NCBI GenBank assembly: GCA_029582165.1
Contig: CM055877.1
Span: forward strand, 7,617,855-7,681,854
Source of the DNA: Portulaca oleracea
Taxonomy: Eukaryota > Streptophyta > Magnoliopsida > Caryophyllales > Portulacaceae
DNA: 64,000 nucleotides
Direction: 5' to 3'
Shown: positions 12,001 through 23,473 of the stretch, one piece after another
How positions within the stretch are numbered: position 1 is the stretch's first letter
Layout: each line of letters opens with the position of its first letter
The notes under the pieces: generated by a model
Told to the model about the DNA's origin: nothing
The model's input: only the letters and a program-made list of their open reading frames with translations
The model's database searches: none
Translations under genes and position numbers: made by a program

Positions 12001-15000
12001 TTCCAGCTTTATTTTGTTTTGTTTTTATATTTGAGAAGCCAGAGTCTTAATTTCATTTAGTGCATGTATGTTGGCACCGTTTTGGGGGATATTGTGGTGG
12101 TGCTCACCGCCTTCTGTTTTTTGAAGAAGGTGGGGTGAGGTTGGAGAAGAAGGGGGGGGGGGGAATTGTTCAACTCATGTGTTATATCTTGCTGTTGTCA
12201 ATGATGTACTGATTTCCTTTCCTTTTTTTAATTATTTTTCATATGATCTGTTGGCTTGCTTTGATATCAAACCATTCAATTGAAGAAAGGGCTGGAAGAA
12301 AGCGTCTGTTTATATATATATGAATCAAGTGTTGAAAGTTGAAACACATCCAGCTGTTTTGAGCAGCTCTGCTGTAGCAATCTTTGTGTGTTTGTGTGTG
12401 TTTTTTTTTTTTTTGGGGGGGGGGGGGGGGCTAAAACAATCTTTGTCTAGTTACTTCCATGAATTCCTGTTCATTGCTGCTTCACCCTCTGAGTTGCCTC
12501 CTGAGCAAGGATAAACTTCTGTTATATGCTTTGATAGGATGCCCATAGCTTTATATTAGTTAAAGGAGGAGGATAGATTGTGATTCAAGTATGATCTGTG
12601 CGGTGTTTGTTGGATGGCTAGCTTCTGTATGATATTTTATTAAGCAAAGAGCTTTTGTTATGCTTTGAATATTTGCTACTTTTGATCCAGGTATGTTCAT
12701 GATATGGATCTAGTTGCTGCCTCTGTTGCTTTTGGTTCTAGAGGAACCCCCCCCCCCCCCCCAAAGATAATTTGAAGTATAAATTTATGTGGTTTGATGG
12801 TGCATCATGGTAGTATTTTTTTTCCCTTTAATTTTTTTTTCTGATTACATTTTTTTAATTCCTTCCCTCAGATAAAGTCTCTTATTGGGACAAAGGTTGA
12901 GTGGCTGTACTATATTCTGGAGGCATTCAACTCTGGTGATTTAGTTCGATATCATGAACTATGCAATGTGCATAAAGATGCTCTCAATGCTCAACCTGCA
13001 TTGGTTGCTAATGAGAGGAAACTTTTGGAGAAGATAAATATTCTGTGCTTGATGGAAATCATCTTCAAGTATGTTCTAGCGAACATTCACATTTAAAGAG
13101 CAAGTTATTTTTGTAATACTCTATGTAGAGAGTTTCGTGTGCTCTGCCAATGACTGTCCTTTTGTTTCTGCAGCCGGCCTTCGGAAGACCGGACTATTCC
13201 TTTAAAGGTCATTGCAGAACGTACTAGGCTTTCTGTTGAAGATGTGGAGTATCTTCTCATGAAGAGCCTTTCTGTAAGTCCACCTTGACATTTCTTACTT
13301 GCTTGAACTTCTCTTTCAATCATGCTTTTCAAAAATTTGGACAAGAATTAAGATCATTGCAGCAAGAAGGCTTACTGTCCCGAGTCGTTCATTTTCAATG
13401 CTTGAGGTGTCTGCCTTCTGCATCTAAGTGATACCTTTGCGAAGAGATGGTGACGTGATATAAACCTTTAAACTACCAAATTTCATTCAGATAATACATA
13501 GGGAATTCCTTTAACTCATTGCCTGAAAAAACAAGTGATTTTTTTGACAGAATTGATCGTTGGAATTATTTTTAAAGAAAATGGGGTCAGTCAAAGGTTA
13601 GAAATCAGAATATTGGTTTCCGATATGTTTTACCAGAAATATGCGCCTTGACAGAATATTGGTTTCCGATATGTTTTACCAGAAATATGCGCCTTGCAGG
13701 TGTCATGTGCATATCCTTCTGTTAGTATTTTTGCTTTTTTTTTTTTGGGGAGGGGTGGTGTGTTTCAGGACCCTCTTGGCCCTTTTAGAAATACCTTTTT
13801 GGCCCTTGTAGAAATAAGTTTGAAAGCTCTAAACCTTCAAAATCTTCATAGGATGTCCACGGTTTTCTCTAAACAATTCGATGAGCATAGTGACTTCATG
13901 GACATGTCTTATATGTTTTGAAGCATAATTCTGAAACTTCTTTTTGGGCATGTTGGAGACACGTATACTTTTGACCATTTAGAATGCTCTTAAACTGTAA
14001 GATGTGGAGTTTGGCAAGAGCCTGTGGTGACTGTATGACAACTCCTATGGAAAAATGTCATAAGCTATGTATAATTTCCTTAACCTTAGGTAAGAGAGAC
14101 TCAATTCTGTGCCCCTCAAACATTCTAAGCCGCTGTAAATATTTTCTTTATGAGTGTGGTTCCATGTGGAAAGCGCCCCATCGGTGTACTTACTTAAGTG
14201 TCATTCCTTGTGGAAAGCAGTGTTAATTGGGCATCCATTACATTCTCGATTGTGACTTAGTGGTGACTGGTGAGTAATGTTCCGATTGTTCCCAATGGCC
14301 ATACAAAAATTTATTTGTTGAAAAGTGGTATATAGTCATTATTTTGCAGCCAGTTGGGTAAATTCTCTGATGTGCAAACCATGTTTGATGGCTTGCAGTC
14401 TTGAGTATGCTTAAGTGCTTAACCATTCTACTTCTTAAATGTCCCGAGTTATGTCATACTTCAGATATTTCCTTCAACCCTTTTCTTGAGTTAAAAGAAA
14501 CACCATGTGGATTTATTGGGATCACCACGTATATTTTGAAGCATGATAAAAAAAATGCTATGTATAGGCATTATGTTGGTGTTCTGTGTAGAATACAATG
14601 GGGATTCCTTGTTTTGTTGCCAGAACATTAAAACATTGAGGGGGTTAGTAAGCAACTTGTGTTAGAATCCGACAGCTATTTGCACATATTAGCAAGCTCT
14701 CCTAACCCCAAATGTGACTACTAAACAGATTCTGGAACTGGGAATATGTCCAAATAGTTGTTGGATTCTGACAATAAGCACTTACTAACCCGCTCAAGAC
14801 ATGTTTGGCATATCACCAAAGTTCCAACATCATGCTTTAGAACTAACAAAATGGAGGGCATGGCCTATGAAGCCACCATTCTTATTTGGACATATTACCA
14901 AATTATCCATGGGTTTCAAATTTACAACTTCATTGAACCTGCACTTCATAGAGTATATGTACATCAAGATTTCAACACTGGGCCTAAGTTCCTAGATGTT

Positions 15001-15330
15001 TCTGGGTCTAAATCCCTAGATTAATGTAGGTCCTCTTATTATATTTCTTATTTAATTGTGGGTTCGATGGATTTTGCTCCTCCATAATACAGCCGTTTCT
15101 TTTCGCTTGCTCAAAAATCTTAACCAATTGTCTGCCACTACCAGGTTCACCTTATTGAGGGAATCATTGATCAGGTGGAGGGCACAGTCCATGTATCGTG
15201 GGTGCAGCCGCGAGTATTGGGTGTTTCCCAAATCAAGTCATTGCGTGATCGTCTCGACAATTGGGTTGGAAAAGTGCACACCGCCCTATTGTCTGTTGAA
15301 TCTGAGACACCCGACCTCGTCACCTCATGA
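9011..15330 (+). CDS. RPN9: 26S proteasome regulatory subunit RPN9 (PSMD13 homologue)
   Basis: RPN9 is a PCI-domain subunit of the 19S lid, needed for stable 26S proteasome assembly in cytosol and nucleus. Six exons join in frame with GT-AG introns: 9011-9160, 10577-11023, 11547-11627, 12872-13068, 13174-13273 and 15145-15330 (stop TGA). The sum is 1161 bp, 386 residues, the same length I recall for Arabidopsis RPN9. The N-terminus MSALEYLETLRNSHPELSDW and the segment DFETKINLLKLAHFA are diagnostic. Helical repeats fill about residues 1-200. The PCI/winged-helix part spans about 230-345, including GENIYNFGELLAHPI, RTIPLKVIAERTRLSVEDVE and the VHLIEGIIDQVEG strand. All introns are phase 0 except intron 4, which splits an Asn codon. 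Intron 1 (1416 bp), intron 3 (1244 bp) and intron 5 (1871 bp) carry poly-G/C tracts; intron 5 also holds a 46-bp duplication and a MITE. The gene looks intact. Confidence 0.96.
13606..13696. repeat. 46-bp tandem duplication in RPN9 intron 5
   Basis: Two nearly identical adjacent copies (13606-13651 and 13652-13696) start CAGAATATTGG and end ATGCGCCTTG. The identity implies a very recent slippage or duplication. It is intronic and should not affect the protein. Confidence 0.95.
14642..14791. mobile_element. 150-bp MITE-like hairpin in RPN9 intron 5
   Basis: The ends GGGTTAGTAAG and CTTACTAACCC are perfect inverted repeats. The next ~35 bases of each arm also pair (TTAGAATCCGACAGCTATTTG against its partner). 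There is no coding sequence, and no confident target duplication. The superfamily is unassigned. Confidence 0.7.
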
Positions 15331-15870
15331 TCCCTGCGTCCAAGTTCGGTCTCTTGTAACTGTTCGAAGCTCAAATGAAAGGGAAGAACGCCGAATGGAG
15401 TGAAGGGACGAATGAAGTGGCTTTTGCATGGTTAACTCTCTGTATGCTTCCTTCCAAGTTCCCCTTTCCTTTCCTTTCCTTTACATTCATCGGTCTTATA
15501 TTCATTTCTCAGAAAGGAGCAAATCTTCCCCTCAAATTGTACTTTTTTGTGCTTTGAATATGATCAAAATGGAGGATTGGACAGACCATCGAGGGGGAGA
15601 AGTCTGTCGTAGAATACATCTTAAATTGACGCGGTTTTATACAGTGTTTGTTGATTTGAATCATGTACCCTCCTACTTTCATTTATCCAAAGTACCACCA
15701 TCCACCTGTGATTGGATCAGTTACTATTCTCTGGAACCAGATCTTTTCTTTTGCTTGGCTGACATTGGGAAGCTTTGGACTATTGTGGTACTGTCTTTTC
15801 TGGTTTGTATTTGCTTGGATATGTCAGCCTACTCATGATGCACTGCAGTTGTCTCAACTCTCAAGCTCTA
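15331..15870 (+). other. RPN9 3' untranslated region and downstream sequence
   Basis: Sequence after the RPN9 stop. Several short frames exist but none resembles a protein. A TTTGAATATGATCAAAATGG region near 15555 could carry a plant-type poly(A) signal. The exact end of the transcript cannot be set. Confidence 0.4.
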
Positions 15871-16233
15871 GCTCTGTTTGGTAAACCGCTTATCAAACAG
15901 TTTATTGCAAAAGTTGGTTTATTTGGATGTTAAATAGATTATTCATGTGTTTGGTAAACTTGTTAGTTGGCTGTTTTCCCTCGATCAGCCAATTCCATTA
16001 GGTTGGTTAGAGCAATCTATTGAAAGATTTATTGTAGAAAAGACTTATTAGTCTGAAAGATGTCTAATAACACAAATGTTATCCTAAAAATATTATTTAT
16101 GAAGGGTATATGTGAAATTTTAATATCATTATTTTTTAAAAAATAGTCAATCCAAACAATTAATCCAAGCAGATAATAATAGATAATTAATGCAAACAGC
16201 TCACAACCAATAGATATTTACCAAAGAGGGCCT
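15871..16233. mobile_element. hAT-like MITE, ~360 bp
   Basis: The left end GCTCTGTTTGGTAAA and the right end TTTACCAAAGAGGGC are inverted repeats of the 'TTTGGTAAA' kind common in plant hAT-type MITEs. The interior is AT-rich with TTTATTG/CAATAAA words. No clean 8-bp target duplication was found. Confidence 0.6.
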
Positions 16234-16364
16234 TACCCTTAATTGAGTCTACCTATAGGTGCATGTTTTTGTCTTTCTAGTTTGGATGTCTGGCTCCACT
16301 CTCTAGGCTGAGGCTGAATCAACTCTACTTAATATTTGACTACCTTCGGGCTCCATCCAATAAT

Positions 16365-16565
16365 GTTCTCTCATGCCCCAATTTGTTTGTCATATTTGTA
16401 ACTTTAACGATTCATTCTTTTTCATCCCTAACTAATAAATATGTTTATCACTTTTACAATTCCAATAACTATCATTCTTAATTAATATTAGAGTAATTTG
16501 GGTAAGTTACATACTTTTGAACTTATTTTCAATATATATTAATTTTCTAAATTTAATTAGAGTGA
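16365..16565. mobile_element. Degenerate Stowaway-like MITE copy
   Basis: It shares many blocks with 16849-17107: CACTTTTACAATT, CAATAACTATCATTCT, TTAGAGTAATTTGGGTAAGTT and CTTATTTTCAATATA. It is therefore a second, older copy of that family. The terminal repeats are eroded. Confidence 0.5.
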
Positions 16566-16782
16566 CCGAAAAAAAAAAGAAAAGGCGTGAGATAGTACAT
16601 CTGTGGGGAGAATTATGATGTTTCTTGAATTGGGTTTGTATGTCATTCTCGCGATGTAAAGGCAAAATATGTGGCATACACTTTTTGCGTAGCCGAAAAA
16701 CGATTTGCTGATTCGTTATCCAAAAAATCAGTTGATCAATTTCACTCAACCCTATTCTTGGCACGGCGCATGCGATATTATG

Positions 16783-17276
16783 TACTCCCTCGGTTTTCAT
16801 CTAGGAAATTGTGTTAAAAACTTTGACAATTAATATTTTAATTTATACTATATCTGTCCCAAAATATTTGTCCTTTTACCTAACTTTTTTGTCCCAAAAT
16901 ATTTGTCTCATTTACAATTTCAACAACGATAATTACTTTTCTATCCCTAATTAATAACTTCAATTTTCACTTTTACAATTTCAACAACTATTATCTTGAA
17001 TTAAAATAGAGGTATTTTGGGCAAATTACAAACTTTTCACCTCAATTCCCAATATACATTGGTCTTCTCAAGTTAGGTAAATGGACAAATATAATGGGAA
17101 GGAGGTAGGTTAATGATTTATCATACATAATTGATGTCATCAGATTCGTTATAAAAATACTATTAGAAAAGTATAATATTGTATTTTTTTTGTAAAGGTT
17201 TTACATTGGAAATTATTAATTAAAGATTGACACCGAAAACCGTAAATGACAGATAAAAAACAACGGAGATATAGTA
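16783..17276. mobile_element. Stowaway-like MITE, host of a nested insertion
   Basis: The left end TACTCCCTCGGTTTT and a degraded right end (CAACGGAGATATAGTA) carry the Stowaway-type CTCCCTCCG signature with a TA target. The flanks match the intact relative at 19317-19548, apart from an extra ~260 bp at 16849-17107. Confidence 0.7.
16849..17107. mobile_element. MITE nested inside another MITE
   Basis: The ends TATCTGTCCCAAAATATTTG and GACAAATATAATGGGAAGG form an inverted repeat with TA at both borders. It sits exactly where the outer element loses homology to its intact relative at 19317-19548. A repeat of its left end (CCCAAAATATTTGTC) occurs about 40 bases further in. Confidence 0.7.
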
Positions 17277-17487
17277 TGTATTCTATTCTCATTTTATTCT
17301 ATACCTAGATTTAAGTCAGTCAATTTTTGAGGATTTTGATCATTAATCTCTCTGTATATACACTGCTGTAGTATATGAGTTCTTATCATTAATTAGATTC
17401 CTGATGAAAACACTGTTGCATGAATATAATATCGTGACGTTTTTTTATTTATAAGAAATTGTTAGTCAAAAAAGAAAATAAGAAACC

Positions 17488-17745
17488 CCTTCTATTCCAT
17501 ATTAATTGTCATATATTTGACTGTTGTGGTCTCCAATGTCATTCTTTGACTGATAATTTCTTCTATAATATTATATTAATAATTACAATATTATATTTTT
17601 ATGATAGTATTTTTCGTTACTAATATAATGATACTAATATTATATAACAAATCATTGTATATATTGAGAAATTTATGGTCAAAATTTTTAAAGTTTTGAT
17701 TGCAAATTTTAGAAAACGACAATTAATATGGGATGGATGAACTAC
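17488..17745. mobile_element. Stowaway-like MITE
   Basis: The left end (CTTCTATTCCATATTAATTG) pairs with the right end (CAATTAATATGGGATGG). The interior CGTTACTAATATAATGATAC and TCATTGTATATATTGAGAA blocks are shared with the copies at 22366-22575 and 30537-30776. Confidence 0.7.
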
Positions 17746-17749
17746 TAAA

Positions 17750-19316
17750 TAAGGAATATTCCTTTCAAGGCTATTGCGTCAGCATGCCATAATTTTGATC
17801 TCAAAGAAAAAAAAAACATGCCATAATTTTCAGTCTCCACTCCACGTCTAACAGCGTTGACCAAGAGTTGATCAAGCCCTAATTTCACGTAAAACTACAC
17901 TTCAAAGGCCTTTGAATAAACCTCACCTCTTGAATAACGAAACGTTCCTTCAAGTTATTTTGAAACGTTCAATGATCGAAACGTCATGAATATGGACAGG
18001 CAAGCGCCCAACAGGGGGCAGATATACGTGGATGATAATGCCATCCAGAAGTTTCTGATGGACGAAACGTTTGAAAAGAACGTTTTTATACGATGCAAGG
18101 AATCTCTGGACTTTATTCCTTTAATTAGAATTTAGTTGGATTCTATCAAATTACATATGGAAGATGTTTAACAATGATTACTAATTAATTAAAGATGTTT
18201 AACAATGATTACTAATTAATTAAAGATGTTTAACAATGATTACTAATTAATTAAAGATGTTTGGACGGACGTTTTGTAATTTTACTATATGGTATGTAAA
18301 TTATTTAGGTCCATTAAAGTGTTCAAATTTTCTAACATAAATTTATCAATAATTATTATAAAATTCATGGTAAATATATCAATAATTATTATAATTGTTT
18401 TAAACTCATTGATAATTACTAAATTTATCAATATTATGTAAAAGTCAACTATTCTTTTATAATTTACCATTTTCTACAAACGTTAATAACAGGGAGTTGA
18501 CATATTCCAATACATGGGGTGGACCTATAATTTTGATCTCAAAGAAAAAAAAACAAGTCTTTCCATTATTTCCCTCGCAACATTGATCTCAAAGACCCAC
18601 ATTGATATTCGGTATAATTTAAGATCAATTTGTGTGTGTCAAATATATATTTTTTTTAGAAAGTATGTGTCAAATATTAAGACAGAGACATAAAATCTAT
18701 TTAATTGTTCATTTATCAAAATTAATTAAATTTTGAAGCTCATATATAGTTTGGAAACGTTTCGCTCCTCATCATTGGTTCCCTCTTTATCATGGCATCA
18801 TCATATACATTAAAGCAATATCATACAGTGTTGACAATTTTGATTTAAGTAACCACAGCTAGCATACATACATGAGTATATAGCTTGTATTCCCTCGTTT
18901 AAAACAAGTCTTTCCATTATTTCCCTCGCAACTTCAAGAAAAAAATTTCCAAGGAGATTAGGGAAAATCTGTCCCGAAAAAGCTTTTTCTGGAAAAGTCT
19001 TTCCAAAAAAACTACCAAACCCACTGTTAATAAAAACAAATATAAGACATGTATACAACTTTTAACCTTGTATATAGAATCATAATATACAATTCAAGTA
19101 GACATGAACAATAAATTTTTCACATGCCACCATTGATCATGACTACTCTAATATAAAAGAAGAAAGGAAGTAATTAATTAGAAGAGGTCAAAGCTAGTCA
19201 ATTTTCCATATGATATGATCTTTTTAAAAAAAATAAATTAAAAAATTGGTTGACTTCTTCCCTTATCATTAATCATTCATTTATTAACTTACCCAGAGGA
19301 AGCTAAGAAATACAAA
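17750..19316. other. AT-rich intergenic stretch with small duplications
   Basis: No gene recognised. The phrase CAAGTCTTTCCATTATTTCC occurs at about 18555 and 18904. A block AATTTTGATCTCAAAGAAAA occurs at about 17791 and 18531. These look like small local duplications. Short minus-strand frames here are AT-rich and not convincing. Confidence 0.5.
18161..18262. repeat. 31-bp tandem repeat, three full copies plus a partial
   Basis: The unit AAGATGTTTAACAATGATTA followed by CTAATTAATTA begins at 18161, 18192, 18223 and (partial) 18254. The three full copies are identical, so the array is recent. Confidence 0.95.
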
Positions 19317-19548
19317 TACTCTCTCCGTTTTTATTTTTGTCTTACTTAGGAAATTGTGACAAAAATTTTTACCGCTAATATTTTAATTTATATAAGGATT
19401 CATCATACAAAATTGATACCGTTAGATTCGTAATAGAAAATACTATTAGAAAAATATAATATTATATTTTTTATAATGTAATATGAGAAATTATTAATTA
19501 AATATTGACCTTAAAACGTAAATGACAAATAAGAAAACGGAGGGATTA
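19317..19548. mobile_element. Intact Stowaway-like MITE, 232 bp
   Basis: It starts TACTCTCTCCGTTTTTATTT and ends AAGAAAACGGAGGGATTA. The termini are inverted repeats with TA-like borders. This is the best-preserved member of the family here, and it lies about 300 bp upstream of the NIP start codon. Confidence 0.8.
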
Positions 19549-19741
19549 ATAGTTTTCCCTAAAACTATAAAAGAAGGGGAAAAAAAAAAACAAATAGGGG
19601 AAAAACTTTCATTTCACTGGATGAGTTGCTCTGCCATTGCATGCATTGGTTATTCCTTGCATTTGAAGTAAACAAAGAATTTTATGAAACATTCAACTCA
19701 TTTTATTATTTATTATTTATAATTTACATCTCCAAATGTAG

Positions 19742-19749
19742 TATATATA
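19742..19749 (+). promoter_or_regulatory. Likely TATA box of the NIP gene
   Basis: TATATATA lies about 105 bp upstream of the ATG at 19855, with a C/A-rich stretch following. Position and context fit, but no transcript start is known. Confidence 0.45.
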
Positions 19750-19854
19750 CGTGCCTTTCTCCAAGAAATTGAAATCCAAATTCATAATTGCAGCTAGCTA
19801 GTTAATTAAGTTGAAGCTAATTTCAATATAATTAAAATATTGAAAAATTAAACG

Positions 19855-22254
19855 ATGAATATAGAGATGCCCAAGCTGATTGAAGCACCGCCATCCACCG
19901 TTGCACCGCCGTTGATTCAGCCGTCCCGGCCAAATCTGTTGGAAGTTTCAGTTCTTCAAAAGGTAGTTTTCCATTTTTTGTGCGTTTAGAGCGTTTGGGG
20001 TGAAATATGTTTTCTTGGGTGGAGTGTTACAAAAAAAAGTCAATCTCTTTACTTATAAAAAAAGTCGCTATACGTATCAGGATGGATTTATAGTGAGATA
20101 GTTTTATATAAGACTTATGCAAATTTAAATGACATATAGTATGGTGTCACCTAGATGAGTGTTTCTTGAAAGTTTCCAATCTCATTTTGGCTTTAGGTTG
20201 CATTTGGTTGGTAAAAAATCCCGAGAAAATGGTCAATTTTTTTAGATTAACTTCTTTTCCCCATACTTAGATGTAGGTTGACATTAAGAAAAATTTTACA
20301 GGGTCCCATCATTTCCTAAATTTTCTTAGGGAAAATTTCCATTAAGGATGACTAAGATAAATTTTTCTCGAGGAAATCTTTCCTATGAAAATTTTCTATG
20401 AAAATGTTTCCTCAGAAAAATTTCCACATGATTATTACCAAACGCTTCCCAGAAAAATGAATGTTGGTTAGGACGAATTATTTTTTCTTTTATTTTTTGA
20501 GAGGGAGCTGCTACTAGCTAAAATCCAATGATGCTAAATGAACTACTTGCTATCAAATCAAATATCGACAACTATAAAAGTATGAAAAATGCCTTTTTCC
20601 CCTTTATACCTTTTTTTGTCATATCTTATAAATTACCTAATCATAATATTTATTTGAAAAATGATAAATGTTTGTCAAGACACATATTGTCAAGACACAT
20701 ATTATGTGTCTTGTCACTATAGAAAATCTATATATTTGTAAATTAAATTGGAAAAAAGTTGCATGATTGACTTCTATAACTATAATAATATATATAAGTT
20801 GTATAAAATCACACATTTATCTATATTTTTTAAATATACAAAAAGACGTCTAAAATATGCCCAATGGATGGGGTTCATTCTTAGGGTGTCAATTTTAATT
20901 GTTGGCGTAGCCAACATATTCTAAGCTTCTTATAATTGATAATTAATAGTACTTGTCAAAACAATTGGAGATAAAAACGATAATAAGTATTGATTTCACA
21001 AGGGAAAAGACATTTAAACAGTATTTTGGGGCAAGACACTTATCATCACCCTATTTATTTTTGTGCCCTAACAAAAATAAACCAGGCAGGAGCAGAACTA
21101 GTAGGGACATTCCTCTTAATCTTCGCAGCGGCGTCGGGTCCAATAGTAGACCAAAAATACAACAACGTCGAGACTTTGCTAGGAAATGCAGCTTGTTCTG
21201 GGCTAGCAGTGATGGCCATAGTCCTCTCAGTGGGCCACATTTCGGGGGCCCATCTAAACCCGGCCGTGACCCTGGCGTTTGCAGCCCACAAACACTTCCC
21301 ATGGGCCCAAGTGCCCGTCTACGTCGCGGCCCAAGTGACCGGGTCCATCTCGGCCGCCTTCTTGCTCAAGGCTGTCTACAAGCCCTTCATTTATGGGGGT
21401 GTCAATGTGCCTACTGTTGGTGGTTGGCAAGCTTTTGTGTTGGAGTTTGTGGCCACTTTCTTCCTCATGTTTGTCATCACTGCTGTTGCCACCGATTCGC
21501 GTGCGGTAAGGTCTGACCGCCCTTTCGTTTGTTTTGTGGGTCCCACTTGTATAGGTCCGGAGAGGTTCTGATATAGGTGTCTTACTTTAACAAACGTAAT
21601 TATGTATGGAGAGAGACTGGTTCTAAGTTTGGTCCAATGCGTGTCTAACCTACACTATTTATATTTTGACTAACAATGGGTCAAATTCAGGTAATGTAAA
21701 TCAGTTAATATTAAAATTCAGAGCAGAAATTGTTCTTTGTCACCCAATTCTTTTCTCAGTTCAAACCAAAGAAATTAAGACAAATCTAGATTTTAATTGA
21801 AATTGCTCAGTCAATAGAAAAAAGAGAAATAATATGCCCAAATATAATTAAATTGGTCAATGTGAAAATTCAAACCAAAAAATCTACTTAATTAGGGTGA
21901 TTGATTTTGTCTTGACACAAACAAATGACTTAGTATTTTCCAACAGGTAGGGGAGATGGCAGGGGTTGCAATTGGAGGAACTGTCATGCTTGACATACTC
22001 ATCATTGGGTGAGTAACTTCATCCATGTTCTATAGGTTAAGATAAGATTATTTTGAATCATTCTTTACAAGTTTAATTAAGACTAACTCTAAGGACCAAC
22101 TTGTAGGCCCGCAACCGGGGGGTCAATGAATCCGGTGAGGACGCTAGGACCCGCCTTGGCGGCTGGCCGGTACCACCAAATATGGATATACATGGTGGCC
22201 CCACCGCTAGGGGCGGTCACCGGTGCAACTATCTATAGGCTTATCAAAGCTTAA
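19855..22254 (+). CDS. NIP-subfamily aquaporin (major intrinsic protein)
   Basis: A membrane channel of the plant nodulin-26-like (NIP) family, which carries water or small uncharged solutes such as boric acid, glycerol or silicic acid. Four exons join in frame with GT-AG introns: 19855-19962, 21086-21505, 21947-22008 and 22107-22254 (stop TAA). Total 738 bp, 245 residues. The first pore motif is NPA (residues 94-96, in [10 protein letters not shown]). The second is NPV (205-207, in GGSMNPVRT), followed by the conserved Arg208. NPA/NPV and the segments KHFPWAQVP and [11 protein letters not shown] resemble the NIP5/NIP6 group, whose members I know as boric acid channels; that substrate is inference. 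The N-terminus is only about 36 residues and Pro-rich, against ~80 in NIP5;1/NIP6;1. The C-terminus ends at IYRLIKA without the usual tail. Exon 1 is the least certain part. Confidence 0.9.
20206..20452. mobile_element. Possible hAT-like MITE in NIP intron 1
   Basis: A left TGCATTTGGTTGGTAA and a right TTATTACCAAACGCTTCC form rough inverted ends. The interior has several AAATTTTC/GAAAATTT words. The match is imperfect and no target duplication was found. Confidence 0.35.
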
Positions 22255-22365
22255 GGAAAGGGAGTGTAAACAAGTGATACAACCACAATGTTCTCAGAGT
22301 AGTTGTAGCTAGCTGGGGTTAGTGTTCATCATATTTGTTATTTGTCACTCGTTGTAACTTTTCAC

Positions 22366-22575
22366 GGTCTCCAATGTCTTTCATTGGCAATTTATCGTAT
22401 AATACTTTGTCAACAATCGAAATATTGTACTTTTATGAGAATATTTTCTGTTACGAATCAAATGATAGTAATTTTGTATAGTGAATCATTGTATATATTA
22501 AAAAGTTAATGGTTATAGTTTTTAAAGTTTGACTGCACACAAATTTCAATGTGACAATTGTTTTGGGATGGAGGC
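22366..22575. mobile_element. Stowaway-like MITE, left end lost
   Basis: It matches the copy at 17488-17745 from GGTCTCCAATGTC onward, including TCATTGTATATATT and the right end TTGTTTTGGGATGGAGG. It starts about 110 bp after the NIP stop codon, so it may lie in or near the 3' untranslated region. Confidence 0.6.
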
Positions 22576-22879
22576 AATATCAACTAGGGCTTCAATGGTT
22601 AGCAAAGTGTTTCAAATACTAAAGTAACTAAACGTAGACGAGCAACAGGGGAGATCACACCCAAGAAATTTAAGGCCAATTTTTAGAATACCCAGTTCAT
22701 TCACTTGATTAGATTCCGGAATTTGTCTATCTTGTTCTTGATTTTGACAATATTGAGATGAAAATATGGTAAATGTAAGACTCTCCAATTGCAATTCCTA
22801 AATATAGAGGATATCAACAAACATTAATATGCATTATTATTGTGGAAATAATTTGAAGAATATTGTGGGATGCTCTGCA

Positions 22880-23290
22880 ACTGAGTGTTAGGATCGTAAA
22901 GACTCAAGTAACTACAAAACAGTAAAGAAAAGTTCGGAAAAGATCAAAGGACACCATAACTTTTAACGTGGAAAAACCCAAAAACGGGAAAAAAACCACG
23001 GAATCAATGCACTAATATTGATGAGAATTACAAGTGTTCAAAAAGTCTCACTCAATAATAACTCCCCACCAAGGCATAAAAAACGGATGGGCATGAATTA
23101 GGTCAAAACCCACAGCAGAAATAATAGTCCCAGAGCTAAAATCCGCAGTAAGTCGCTGACACGGTCTGTGTGAGAGTGACACGACCAGTGTCTAAGGGGG
23201 AACGGTTTGTGTCACTCAAGACATGGTTTGTGATGACCGTTGTAGCCCAAAACTGGGTTTTTGATTGAAACACGACCCGTGTTGTGTCAG
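22880..23290. mobile_element. Probable LTR fragment with CACGG..CGTG motifs
   Basis: The stretch TTTTAACGTGGAAAAACCC is a phrase common in plant LTRs, and the region begins TGTTAGGATCG. Between 23157 and 23287 lie degenerate palindromes (GACACGGTCTGTGTGAG, GACACGACCAGTGTC, CACGACCCGTGTTGTGTC). No partner LTR or coding region was found, so this may be a solo or truncated LTR. Confidence 0.4.
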
Positions 23291-23473
23291 GCACCATCCT
23301 TTCCCGCCATGTTGCGAATCACATGGCACGTGCTAGGGTCCCTCAACACCTCCATGGTCTTCCTCGACAACCAACTCCATAGAAACCCGAGCCATGTCTC
23401 CATTGGGTCCACACACAACACTGACATGTCCTGGATCCAAATATATATTAACATATAGTATATTCTTTGTCTG

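Noticed and set aside
15375..15884. Overlapping frames of 60-136 codons after RPN9
   Set aside because: They lie in the 3' untranslated and downstream region, overlap each other in different frames and match no family.
18161..18262. Regular 31-bp repeats resembling a CRISPR array
   Set aside because: Copies are directly adjacent with no spacers, are AT-rich and lie in a plant genome. It is a plain tandem repeat.
20953..21516. 187-codon frame overlapping NIP exon 2
   Set aside because: It is a +1/+2 shadow of the aquaporin exon. The aquaporin frame has NPA and the correct splice junctions.
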